The translations under genes were made by a program, and so were the position numbers. A stretch of DNA of 14,132 nucleotides from Thermococcales archaeon 44_46 (GTDB lineage Archaea > Methanobacteriota_B > Thermococci > Thermococcales > Thermococcaceae), in NCBI GenBank assembly GCA_001507935.1, contig LGET01000021.1:1-14132 (forward strand), read 5' to 3'. Below are positions 6,861 through 14,132 of this stretch, piece by piece. A model generated the notes under the pieces. The model was not told the origin of the DNA and searched no databases. It saw only the letters and a list, made by a program, of their open reading frames with translations. Numbering within the stretch: position 1 is the stretch's first letter; every line of letters begins with the position of its first letter.

Positions 6861-9800
6861 CTCCCGAATCTTGTAACTTGGAACGCTACGGTTTCTTCAA
6901 TATCCCTTAATGAAGTCGGGGCATTTGGATAGACAACGGAGAGGTTTTTGTATTCGTGGGCAGGTGTACCAAGTACTACGGGTTTTGTTGCAGTAAAATA
7001 TTCGTGGTATTCAAGTTTTGCACCCTCCTTCTTTGCAATTCCACTCCACGTATCAAGTTTGAAATTAACAATTTTGGCAAGCTCATTTTCGTTCAAAAAC
7101 TTTCTCGACTCGGGAAAACTTGCAAGACGCTCAACAAAGATTCTTGGAATCTCTTTAACTTCCCTTGCGGTGAAACGGGCATCTGCCATCTCATGGGCGG
7201 TCTCTTTTTTCCACCAAGGCACCTGCGGTGCCGGGTGATTTCTTAGAATTCCAACAATAACCGGACCCATAGCACGCTCTATTGTACCAAGAGACAGCGG
7301 AGAAACCGTCGAAGGTTCAACATATCTATCAAGTGCCCTGTGGTATCCAATGAAGAATTCATAGTGGCTGAGGTCTCTCGGGCGGGTTGCTCTGTAAAAT
7401 GTGACAACAAGGCCTGCCCGTTTTCGTCCAACACGTCCGGTTGCCTGAATGTATGATGTGGTTGTTTTTGGCTGTCCATTAACCACCATAAGGGACAATC
7501 GTCCAATATCAACACCCGTTCCGAACATGCTCGTCGTGAATATTGCGTCAGCCGAGTAAGGTTTTTCTAGTTTTTTGAGCAGGGATGGAAGAATCGTTGA
7601 GTCAAGTCTGCTTGAAAGTTCAATGGGATTTTCTTTGAAAATATCCCTGCGACATTTTTCGTCTTCCTGAAGATCCCGGATACGTTCAGGAATATCCTGA
7701 CGATACAAACTGAGCGCACCTGCCAGTTCCCGAATTGAATTGAAATATCCCACCAGAGTCCAGAAGAAATCCAGATCATCGGGGTATTTCTCTCCAAGTT
7801 CGTAAACGCTCTGAAGAAGGCGGGCCCAGATTCTTATCAGAGGTGTATGTGGACCCCTCCCGGGGGCGAGTACTCCCACATAAAGACGTCCGGGTTTGGT
7901 TTCATCAGCAGGATGCACCGGATACGTCCTAACAAAAAACCTGTCTCCCGGTGAAATTCCGAGTGGAGGAAACATTGAAAGCTTCCGTGTAAATAATGTC
8001 CCAACATGTTCTTCTGCTCCCTTAACAGTGGCAGTTGATGCTACATACTTTGCCCTACGTCCTCCGAGATAGTCAACAGCTATCTCATAAATCCCAACCA
8101 TGCTTCCAAGAGGACCCGATATCAGATGAAGCTCATCCTGTAAAATCAAATCGGGTGGATCAAAAGGAGGTACTGGAATCCGGCCTTTTCCGGTTATGGT
8201 GTCGCTTCTTCCATATCCAAAATCACTAATATTTGCGCTGAAGGCATTGATATTACCAAAAAATCCGGAGCATTCAGGCTTAAACGAAAGCTGGGCGAAT
8301 TTATCCACTGTGGCTATCAGAAAGGATGGAGGCATTCTGTACAGTTGCTCATCAACGGTGAGGGCAGGAATTGGAATGCGGTATGAAAGAACCTTTGATT
8401 CATCGGAACTCACTCGAATATTTTCCATGTGGTTTGCTCTTGCAAAATCTGGAACTGCTCTAAATTCAAGATTGCCAGGAATGTAGAGGAGAACCTGTTT
8501 TTTACCAATCCGGATATCAATAGAGGCATAACTGCCCTTTGGGTATCCTTCCACCCATAAGCCCTGATTGAGATGACACTCGGGATTTGGACAATAAATT
8601 TCAAAATCATGGTATTTTTCATTATCCTTCGGGTGACGGGCTCTTGAAATGAGGAAATATCCCGGTCTGGAAGGTCTTGCAGCTCTGAGGATTATGTTAA
8701 CTCCTGCATCATGGAGTTTATCTGAAAGGTGTTCCCAAGCATCATCGAACTTTTCACTTGTAACGGGGGCATCACTCCTGAATTTGAGGGTTATCACGAA
8801 AAATCCTGCTGAGGGCAGTTCATGAACTTTAACGTCAAGGAGCATTATTCCTGTATTCCCGATTTCTCCCCCTAGGAATGACTGGAATGCATTCTCAATT
8901 TCCTCCCGAGAACTGGAGGACTTCACCGTTAGATGAATCGACTCCGATTCTCTTGCATCTATTCCATCCTCGGGGATTGCAAGAAGGCTACCACATACAG
9001 GACATCTGAGAATCTGAGCGGGTTCACCCTGTTTTTCTCCGTTCAGATCCCCCTTTAGGATGGATAGAGCTCCCAAAATACGCTTCTTTTTGCCGTCAGA
9101 GCCCTTTGGCCATGCATCACTGAGAGCATTGGGTGTTAGCCCTCCTCCAACCCAGAGTCCTATCGAAAATCTGGAACCACCCCACAGGAAGGGCTCATCT
9201 TTGTTGGGATATTTCTCTGGCCTCCATCCCGGCGGTTTCCCTTCTTTTAACCCATACGTCCTGAGATATTCACAGGCAGTTATCATAGCAAGGGCACGCC
9301 TGAATTGCTGAATGGTCAGCAACCGGAGTGTGTATCTGGAGATGACACCGGTTCCAGCCCCGCTTGAGTCGACATTTCTTTTCCCTATCCGAGAGAGAGC
9401 CCTTCTGCGACGGTATGCAAGGGTAAATGCAACAAGGGCCAGATATGCCTCGGTTTTTCCTCCACCTGTTGGAATCCAGAGGAGATCACATATCTCTCTG
9501 TCGGGAGACTCGGTATTTACTATTGACTCAATGTTCATGAGGAGAAATGCAAGCTGATATGGTCTCCATATTAATTTTTTCAAGTTTTCATCTTCCTCTT
9601 CTCTGCGCTGCCATCTAAATTGAAGGGCCATTGCCTTGTTTGCAAAACAGAAAGCAAGACGTGCATTTTCGTTTTTTTCCAGTATCCGTATTCCGCGCCG
9701 TATCCTACCTATTGTTTTTGCAATTTCCCGCAGAATGCGAAGTCCGATTTCCTTTTCCCGATCATCTTGGAGATCGAGATATTCCCTGACCTGTGTTTTG

Positions 9801-10975
9801 AACCATTTTAAATATCCCCTGTAAAGTGGAATCAGTGCCTCATAAAGCTCGTTGGGATCCCATTTTTCAGCAAGATCTTCAGCAGCTAGCACGGGCTCAT
9901 CTCCAAATTCCTTTTTCCACCCAAATTCGGGAGACGAAAGAGCATAAACTGGAATGAATTCAGACCTGATCAGATTAAAATTCCTCCACGCTTTCTTGTC
10001 TTGGGGGGAGGGAGGAACGAACATTGATACCAGACTTCTCGCAATTTCCTCGGGATTTTTCTCTCCTTTTTTTCTGGCAAGTTCCTTACAGATCTGTAAT
10101 GCAGTGTTGTAGTCTGCCCATTTAAAGGGAGGTCTTTGTGGCACATCATCCGAATACCTCAGTTCAGGGTCTGTACAGTTTTCAGGGGATTCTATGCACC
10201 ATACAGCTGAAGCCATGTGCCCCTTAGCATAAGCTCTGTTTTCCCTGTAGATAAAATCGATCTCATCGGTGTTTTCCCCAAATGTTGTGGGAACTACAGA
10301 TGCATTGAATACCCTAACACGTAGCTGGGGCTGAAAGATGTGCAACGACACTGTTTCATCTTTGGCGGATTTCTTTATTCCATTCACAACAAAGATAGAG
10401 ACATGAAGAAGGTCTTCTTTTCTCCGTGTGATAACTTTCAGAAGAAGTTCGGTTTCTGCGGTACCCAGTACTTGGGCTACCTCTTTCTTCTCAGGATCCG
10501 GAATACAATACTCCTCAGAACATTTTCTCCTCGCATTACATGGTTTAAGCGGTATCTCCAAGAAGTATGCTCGGGGTTTTCTCTTCCATACTTTCTTGTC
10601 CCCGTCCCAGAAGTATCTTGCCCAAGTAACACAAATTCCGAGTTTTGGTGTTTTTCCTGTCTTAGGTCTGATGATGAATGATAGACCAAAGGATCGTGGG
10701 AGAGTGCGGGGGTCAAGAACCGGATTGAAATTCAAGCCAACGTCCCCATCCTCCTCCTCATCCTCAAATCCTGAAGTCACCTCTTCACTTCCAGCAACCC
10801 CTTCGGCGGTTTCATATTCAAGTACGGTCTCCGGAGGAATCATCTTTGGAGAAAGAATTCCTGTGACATATTCAGTAAGGGGTTTTCTTGTTTCGGGGAG
10901 CTCCTCTTCAATACCGTATCGCGGACCGAGAAGTTCAGCAATAAGATCAGCAACAAGTTCTGATCTTATCCCCAT
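6857..10975 (-). CDS. drmA: DISARM DrmA: large SF2 helicase
   Basis: ATP-driven DNA translocase of DISARM; with DrmB it forms the core effector. The frame extends to a TTG at 11005 (1382 aa), but the ATG at 10975 (1372 aa) has GGGGGT about 6 bases upstream and is preferred. In 1382-aa numbering, the Walker A motif PTGGGKT is at 512-518. The Walker B-type box is DELH at 957-960 and motif III is ASTAT at 989-993. FGTGVDIG at 1161-1168 and QATGRVGR at 1187-1194 are the C-terminal helicase motifs V and VI. About 440 residues lie between motifs I and II, with cysteine pairs CPVC (668-671) and CPNPEC (805-810) that could bind zinc. The N-terminal 500 residues include an acidic run, FEDEEEDGD (80-88). 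It is the first gene of the operon, and the ATGA overlap with drmB implies coupled translation. All helicase motifs appear intact. Confidence 0.94.
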   Translation of the reverse strand: MGIRSELVADLIAELLGPRYGIEEELPETRKPLTEYVTGILSPKMIPPETVLEYETAEGVAGSEEVTSGFEDEEEDGDVGLNFNPVLDPRTLPRSFGLSFIIRPKTGKTPKLGICVTWARYFWDGDKKVWKRKPRAYFLEIPLKPCNARRKCSEEYCIPDPEKKEVAQVLGTAETELLLKVITRRKEDLLHVSIFVVNGIKKSAKDETVSLHIFQPQLRVRVFNASVVPTTFGENTDEIDFIYRENRAYAKGHMASAVWCIESPENCTDPELRYSDDVPQRPPFKWADYNTALQICKELARKKGEKNPEEIARSLVSMFVPPSPQDKKAWRNFNLIRSEFIPVYALSSPEFGWKKEFGDEPVLAAEDLAEKWDPNELYEALIPLYRGYLKWFKTQVREYLDLQDDREKEIGLRILREIAKTIGRIRRGIRILEKNENARLAFCFANKAMALQFRWQRREEEDENLKKLIWRPYQLAFLLMNIESIVNTESPDREICDLLWIPTGGGKTEAYLALVAFTLAYRRRRALSRIGKRNVDSSGAGTGVISRYTLRLLTIQQFRRALAMITACEYLRTYGLKEGKPPGWRPEKYPNKDEPFLWGGSRFSIGLWVGGGLTPNALSDAWPKGSDGKKKRILGALSILKGDLNGEKQGEPAQILRCPVCGSLLAIPEDGIDARESESIHLTVKSSSSREEIENAFQSFLGGEIGNTGIMLLDVKVHELPSAGFFVITLKFRSDAPVTSEKFDDAWEHLSDKLHDAGVNIILRAARPSRPGYFLISRARHPKDNEKYHDFEIYCPNPECHLNQGLWVEGYPKGSYASIDIRIGKKQVLLYIPGNLEFRAVPDFARANHMENIRVSSDESKVLSYRIPIPALTVDEQLYRMPPSFLIATVDKFAQLSFKPECSGFFGNINAFSANISDFGYGRSDTITGKGRIPVPPFDPPDLILQDELHLISGPLGSMVGIYEIAVDYLGGRRAKYVASTATVKGAEEHVGTLFTRKLSMFPPLGISPGDRFFVRTYPVHPADETKPGRLYVGVLAPGRGPHTPLIRIWARLLQSVYELGEKYPDDLDFFWTLVGYFNSIRELAGALSLYRQDIPERIRDLQEDEKCRRDIFKENPIELSSRLDSTILPSLLKKLEKPYSADAIFTTSMFGTGVDIGRLSLMVVNGQPKTTTSYIQATGRVGRKRAGLVVTFYRATRPRDLSHYEFFIGYHRALDRYVEPSTVSPLSLGTIERAMGPVIVGILRNHPAPQVPWWKKETAHEMADARFTAREVKEIPRIFVERLASFPESRKFLNENELAKIVNFKLDTWSGIAKKEGAKLEYHEYFTATKPVVLGTPAHEYKNLSVVYPNAPTSLRDIEETVAFQVTRFGR

Positions 10976-11019
10976 TTTGTTACCCCCTGTATTCCAACAG
11001 TACAAGTGATAGCGTCAAT

Positions 11020-11028
11020 CTTTTTAAG
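11020..11028 (-). promoter_or_regulatory. TATA box of the DISARM operon
   Basis: On the minus strand CTTAAAAAG is centred about 49 bases before the preferred drmA ATG (10975). Transcription starting about 25 bases downstream would give a leader of about 24 bases containing the GGGGGT ribosome site. The AT-rich gap 11029-11093 separates it from the integrase stop. Confidence 0.55.
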
Positions 11029-11093
11029 AGTTACTAATAAAGCACAATTTAATTAATAATAATAACCACATTTAAACAAATAAGCCGAATAAA

Positions 11094-12284
11094 TCAAAGA
11101 GAAATAAATCTCAAATTTCCAAAAATCCTATCATACGTATCCTGCAGCTCATCTATCGTATGGTGAGAATAATGAAGGGCGTTGATATCGTATCTGATAG
11201 AATGTCCCATTAGGAGCTTTTTAATTGTTGCATTGCCGTTCCTCCTATCCCATTCCTGCGCAAAGAACTTCCGCATGTGTTTGGGACGAAGTTTCTGGTT
11301 TCTTAGAGGGCTTTTTCTTCGGAAGGGCCGCTGGAGCTGGGGAAGCGTTGCTAGAGGTTCATGGAGATTTGGCCTGTAAGTTTGGATGTAATCATCCAAC
11401 AACTCTTGTAACTCCTCTGTAAAGAACACAACTCTGGCCTGTTTTGTTTTTGTTTGTTGAGTGGTTAAGTAAATCCTCCGATTTTTTAGATCTATGTCTT
11501 TCAGGGGGATTCTAGCGAGTTCACTTACCCTCATTCCTGTAACTGCCATTAGAAGCATTGCTGTGACGAATTGGTCTTTCTTCCAATCTTCAAAATGCCA
11601 GCTTAGGTGGAGGGAATCGATCAGTTGGATCAGGTTCTTGATGTCTTCAATTGTCACTATGGTTAAGTCCACGTTGATTTCTGATGGTGCTTTGAGGGAT
11701 TCTGCCAGATCAATCCCGGCAATCCTGAAGAGCTTTTTGAGATAAGTGACGTTTTTGCGATAAAATGATACTGAGTATTCCCTCCTGATGATCCCAAGAT
11801 ACTCCTTTAGGTCTTTCATCGTGAAAAGGTACTTTCCTTGGTGCTCTCTGGTAGCATCCTTTAGAAACATTGAGATTATGTACTCAACGCTCCTCTTGTG
11901 AGCGTGGGTAACACCTTTGGTTTCGAACTCTAAGAAGAGCCTGTCTATGTCTCCTTCAGTTATGACATAATACTGGTTTGGATCTTGAACTTGAAGATGT
12001 CTTCGGTATTGCTGCTGCTTACCACTGCTATGAAAAACGTATCCGATTGCTGGAAATGCTGATTGGGGCGTTGTTGAGGTTTCTTCTGAAAAAGGCATTG
12101 TAAGAGCTTCATTCGGCGAATAAAGGCTTTTCCGAGAGGCTTTGGATCCCGCGACCGGGGTTCGAATCCCCGCGGGGCTACCAAATCCAGGGCTCCAGAG
12201 CAAACCTTTTTTAAAATAATTATCGCAAGAAGTTTTCCTATAAATGAACTTTGTCACTTGCGAATACTTTCTGTGTTTTCTCAA
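11094..12284 (-). CDS. int: SSV-type tyrosine integrase, probably the C-terminal part left at an att junction
   Basis: Site-specific recombinase of the mobile element. The frame is 396 codons from a TTG at 12284. Catalytic motifs are R252 (TGMRVSEL), a Lys in QTKTKQARV (about 279-281), K335-H-M-R338 (the KxxR form used by archaeal SSV-type integrases), H361 (MGHS) and the nucleophile Y372 (LHYSH). Residues about 34-49 (GFGSPAGIRTPVAGSKA) are simply the antisense reading of a tRNA-Gln 3' half, so the attachment site lies inside the gene as in SSV-type integrases. The first 31 residues have no ribosome site and are read from DNA after a tRNA-like terminator. They are therefore probably chromosomal and open by chance, with the real N-terminal piece at the other end of the element. 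An undivided gene is the alternative. Residues 50-396 are confidently integrase. Confidence 0.9.
   Translation of the reverse strand: MRKHRKYSQVTKFIYRKTSCDNYFKKGLLWSPGFGSPAGIRTPVAGSKASRKSLYSPNEALTMPFSEETSTTPQSAFPAIGYVFHSSGKQQQYRRHLQVQDPNQYYVITEGDIDRLFLEFETKGVTHAHKRSVEYIISMFLKDATREHQGKYLFTMKDLKEYLGIIRREYSVSFYRKNVTYLKKLFRIAGIDLAESLKAPSEINVDLTIVTIEDIKNLIQLIDSLHLSWHFEDWKKDQFVTAMLLMAVTGMRVSELARIPLKDIDLKNRRIYLTTQQTKTKQARVVFFTEELQELLDDYIQTYRPNLHEPLATLPQLQRPFRRKSPLRNQKLRPKHMRKFFAQEWDRRNGNATIKKLLMGHSIRYDINALHYSHHTIDELQDTYDRIFGNLRFISL
12140..12183 (+). other. att site: 3' half of tRNA-Gln(TTG), anticodon loop to CCA
   Basis: The 44 bases fold as the 3' half of a tRNA. The anticodon loop CTTTGGA (12140-12146) has T33 and anticodon TTG. 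It is followed by TCCCG (anticodon stem), variable CGAC, a T-arm with CGGGG/CCCCG stems around TTCGAAT, acceptor 3' strand CGGGGCT, discriminator A and an encoded CCA. The bases upstream (CCGAGAGG) do not form the matching 5' half, so no complete tRNA is present. This is what is expected at the distal att of an element inserted in a tRNA-Gln gene. The complete tRNA should lie at the other end of the element, outside the window. Confidence 0.88.
12207..12212 (+). terminator. T-run downstream of the tRNA-Gln fragment
   Basis: CCTTTTTTAA lies 23 bases after the encoded CCA, as expected for the original terminator of the tRNA-Gln gene. It supports the view that DNA right of 12183 is the ancestral chromosome side. 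Confidence 0.45.
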
Positions 12285-12413
12285 ATTTAATGTAGCAACT
12301 GCATATTTCTCAATTTCAGCAGGAAGAGTTGACTCTCTCCGAAGTACTACTCAATGCTGATTAGGAGTGGAAAGCCCTAGAAAACCGAAAAAGATAAGTT
12401 GAAGTTTGTGCTA

Positions 12414-12422
12414 TTTTTAAAT
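12414..12422 (+). promoter_or_regulatory. TATA box for the DUF2357 nuclease gene
   Basis: TTTTTAAAT is centred about 34 bases before the ATG at 12452. The predicted leader is only about 9 bases, in keeping with the lack of a good Shine-Dalgarno site next to that ATG. Between 12285 and this box nothing else was recognised. Confidence 0.45.
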
Positions 12423-12451
12423 GAGGGTAACTTGTTGGGGGAATACATAGG

Positions 12452-14132
12452 ATGGAAAAGAGTGAAACAAGAGATGTTCTTTTAAAAATAATACTACTTG
12501 ATGAAGATGGAAAATACCGGCTAAAAGGCAAAATAGGTGTAGTAAACGATACAGTATACCTTTTTGAGTGGCAGGAATATAGGGTTATTGGGAAGCGAGA
12601 ATTCAGCATAAGGATTGGGAATGAAAAGGAAACGACTAAGGCTGAGGAAATCAACGAAAATACCTACATAGCGACTTTTCAGTTCAAAAACTACATCGGA
12701 AAGACCAATATCGAAATTTTAGAAAATGGGAAGGAAGTTTCTCTACGGTTTAAGGATTTTGAAGTGCTTTCAGAGAAAGTGGGGAAAATTTACAACGTTA
12801 GCCTGGAGAATGCAGAAAAGCTTGTACAAAAGCATGAAAAACTCTACAATGCGCTCGTCAAATACATAAGCGAAAAATCAATTTTGCTCCCATTCTCGAT
12901 TACCGCTCCCACAGGCTTTGGAATTGAGGAATCTGAAGAACCTATAAGTGAGCTCTTTGTGTATCACTTTCTCGTAAACAACAGGGAGAGAATAATCTCA
13001 GCTTACGAGGACATCATAAAATGCCCTCACAGAAAGCTCGTTGAGAAACAAGAGTGGCTAAACTTCTGGGAAGTAAGTGAAGTCAATGAAGATACTGTCA
13101 TTTCAATCATTACTCATCCTGAATACCTAACAAAGGCAAAAGGACTATCTTTTGCAGTTGCAGAATCCCTAAGCGGTTATGTCCCTACCAAAGTCGCTCA
13201 AGAAATTAAGTACGAAAGCTTTGATACCCATGAAAACAGGTTTGTTAAGCACTTCCTCAACGAGCTGATAGCATGGGGCGAGAAAACTCTCAATGCCATT
13301 ATGACATCTTCATACTTAACAAAGGATCAAAAACAAGAAGCAACCTCCAAGCTGAAAATAGTTCTTGGCGATCTGGAATACTACGCTGTAAGTGACATCT
13401 TTGATGACGTTAGTGAAATGGTAATCTTCCCATCCACATCTCAGGTGCTCCTTAAACGTGAGGGGTACAGGGATTTACTTCAGCTCTGGTGGGAGTTTAA
13501 AGCTTACTCGCCCTTTTTCGGTGAAATGAAGAGAGCAATAGCCAACAAAGACATCGCTAAGCTCTACGAGTACTGGTGCTTTTTTAAGCTGGTTGAAGAG
13601 CTTGGGGATATACTTGAGAATAAGAGGCTTAAAATTCACGTAACGCCAGCGGGGGAGCTCTCTGAAAGCGGAGACGTTTACGCTGAGTTTGACAACGGCT
13701 GGCGTTTGTACTATAACAAGCGACTCGCCCCTAAGAAATGGAGCTATTCCGTGACGCTGAGGCCAGACTTCTCACTCTTCACGGGAAATCCTGGCAACAG
13801 AGATACGGAGCTCGTTGGGGTCTTTGACGCAAAGTTCAAACTCGACGTGGTGGATGAAAATAGAAGAAAGGAATTCGATGAAGAAAGTGAGATTGCTGAA
13901 AAAACCGGGAGCTACAAGACTTGGGCGAAGCTGGAGGACATTTATAAGATGCATACTTACAGAGACGCTTTGGGAGCTAAGTTTGCTGTGGTGCTGTATC
14001 CTGGAAGTAAAAACGTATTTTTTAAGACAGACAAAGAATGCCTTGGTGACTTAAAGGGTTGCAAGAAAGAAAAATTCAGTCTTAGTAGGTTAATAAGGGA
14101 ACTGATAAAGGAAATGGGAAAAAATAATGATA
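12452..14132 (+). CDS. DUF2357 / PD-(D/E)XK nuclease protein (COG1700, McrBC-associated type), 3' end outside window
   Basis: An uninterrupted frame of 560 codons from the ATG at 12452 reaches the window end without a stop. The N-terminal half is a beta-rich region followed by helices, as in DUF2357 proteins. The C-terminal part carries a nuclease core: YEYWCFFKLVEEL (372-384), then P438-D439 (LRPDFSLF), D459-A-K461 (VFDAKFKL) and MHTYRDAL (500-507), giving PD, D-x-K and the Q/Y-type downstream motif. Known members are predicted virus-defence components, often encoded with a McrB-like GTPase, and are thought to act as the DNA-cutting subunit. No McrB gene is in the window; it could lie to the right, or the gene could be an orphan. 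It sits just beyond the att site on the presumed chromosome and is not part of the DISARM operon. The catalytic residues look intact. The family call is by motif and is fairly sure. Confidence 0.82.
   Translation, partial: MEKSETRDVLLKIILLDEDGKYRLKGKIGVVNDTVYLFEWQEYRVIGKREFSIRIGNEKETTKAEEINENTYIATFQFKNYIGKTNIEILENGKEVSLRFKDFEVLSEKVGKIYNVSLENAEKLVQKHEKLYNALVKYISEKSILLPFSITAPTGFGIEESEEPISELFVYHFLVNNRERIISAYEDIIKCPHRKLVEKQEWLNFWEVSEVNEDTVISIITHPEYLTKAKGLSFAVAESLSGYVPTKVAQEIKYESFDTHENRFVKHFLNELIAWGEKTLNAIMTSSYLTKDQKQEATSKLKIVLGDLEYYAVSDIFDDVSEMVIFPSTSQVLLKREGYRDLLQLWWEFKAYSPFFGEMKRAIANKDIAKLYEYWCFFKLVEELGDILENKRLKIHVTPAGELSESGDVYAEFDNGWRLYYNKRLAPKKWSYSVTLRPDFSLFTGNPGNRDTELVGVFDAKFKLDVVDENRRKEFDEESEIAEKTGSYKTWAKLEDIYKMHTYRDALGAKFAVVLYPGSKNVFFKTDKECLGDLKGCKKEKFSLSRLIRELIKEMGKNND

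Noticed and set aside
10428..11009. 193-codon plus-strand frame antisense to drmA
   Set aside because: It lies opposite the drmA N-terminal region, has Ser/Pro-rich shadow composition and no recognisable motif or promoter.
11960..12184. Minus-strand 74-codon frame reading MVAPRGFEPRSRDPKPLGKA
   Set aside because: It is the antisense tRNA-Gln half read in another frame, overlapping the integrase. Such peptides are a common artefact of tRNA antisense translation.
12421..12450. Nine-codon ORF just before the DUF2357 nuclease gene, possible leader peptide
   Set aside because: Given the TATA box at 12414-12422 it would lie mostly upstream of the expected transcription start.
1..14132. CRISPR array, insertion sequence or rRNA
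   Set aside because: No regularly spaced repeats, transposase motifs with terminal repeats, or rRNA-like conserved stretches were seen on either strand.

Overview
The window looks archaeal, most likely from a hyperthermophile of the Thermococcales (an inference, not proven). The evidence is TATA-box promoters, GGAGGTGA-type Shine-Dalgarno sites, a tRNA-Gln 3' part with an encoded CCA end, and an SSV-type tyrosine integrase whose attachment site lies inside its own reading frame. Positions 1 to about 12183 appear to be the right-hand part of an integrated mobile element. Positions after 12183 look like the original chromosome downstream of a tRNA-Gln gene.

Left part (1-2428): AT-rich accessory DNA with a possible partial minus-strand gene at the edge. 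Next comes a minus-strand DNA-binding protein (AT-hook, ribbon-helix-helix, coiled coil and a hydrophobic tail), facing away from a plus-strand 329-residue basic protein of unknown function. A 304-base convergent gap follows.

Centre (2429-10975, all minus strand): a five-gene defence operon read right to left as drmA, drmB, drmC, drmMII (5-methylcytosine methyltransferase) and a Mig/MutY-type DNA glycosylase. The first four are the gene set of class 2 DISARM, the anti-phage restriction-modification-like system. No drmE is recognisable in the window. In its place the operon ends in a HhH-GPD iron-sulfur glycosylase with the Tyr/Asp active-site pair of T:G mismatch glycosylases. Its start overlaps the methyltransferase end. 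The likely logic is that DrmMII marks self DNA with 5-methylcytosine, DrmA/B/C act on unmarked invading DNA, and the glycosylase repairs the G:T mismatches left by deamination of 5-methylcytosine, which is fast at high temperature. drmA-drmB-drmC are joined by ATGA and TAATG junctions. The methyltransferase is set off by a 42-base gap holding its own plausible promoter.

Right part (11094-14132): the integrase lies just upstream of drmA in the same direction. Its frame runs through a 44-base copy of the tRNA-Gln 3' half (anticodon loop to CCA), followed by a T-run like a tRNA terminator. This fits an att junction holding the C-terminal piece of a split integrase. Beyond it, on the presumed chromosome, begins a DUF2357/PD-(D/E)XK nuclease of the McrBC-associated COG1700 type, open at the window end. 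The site may therefore be a defence hotspot around a tRNA gene.
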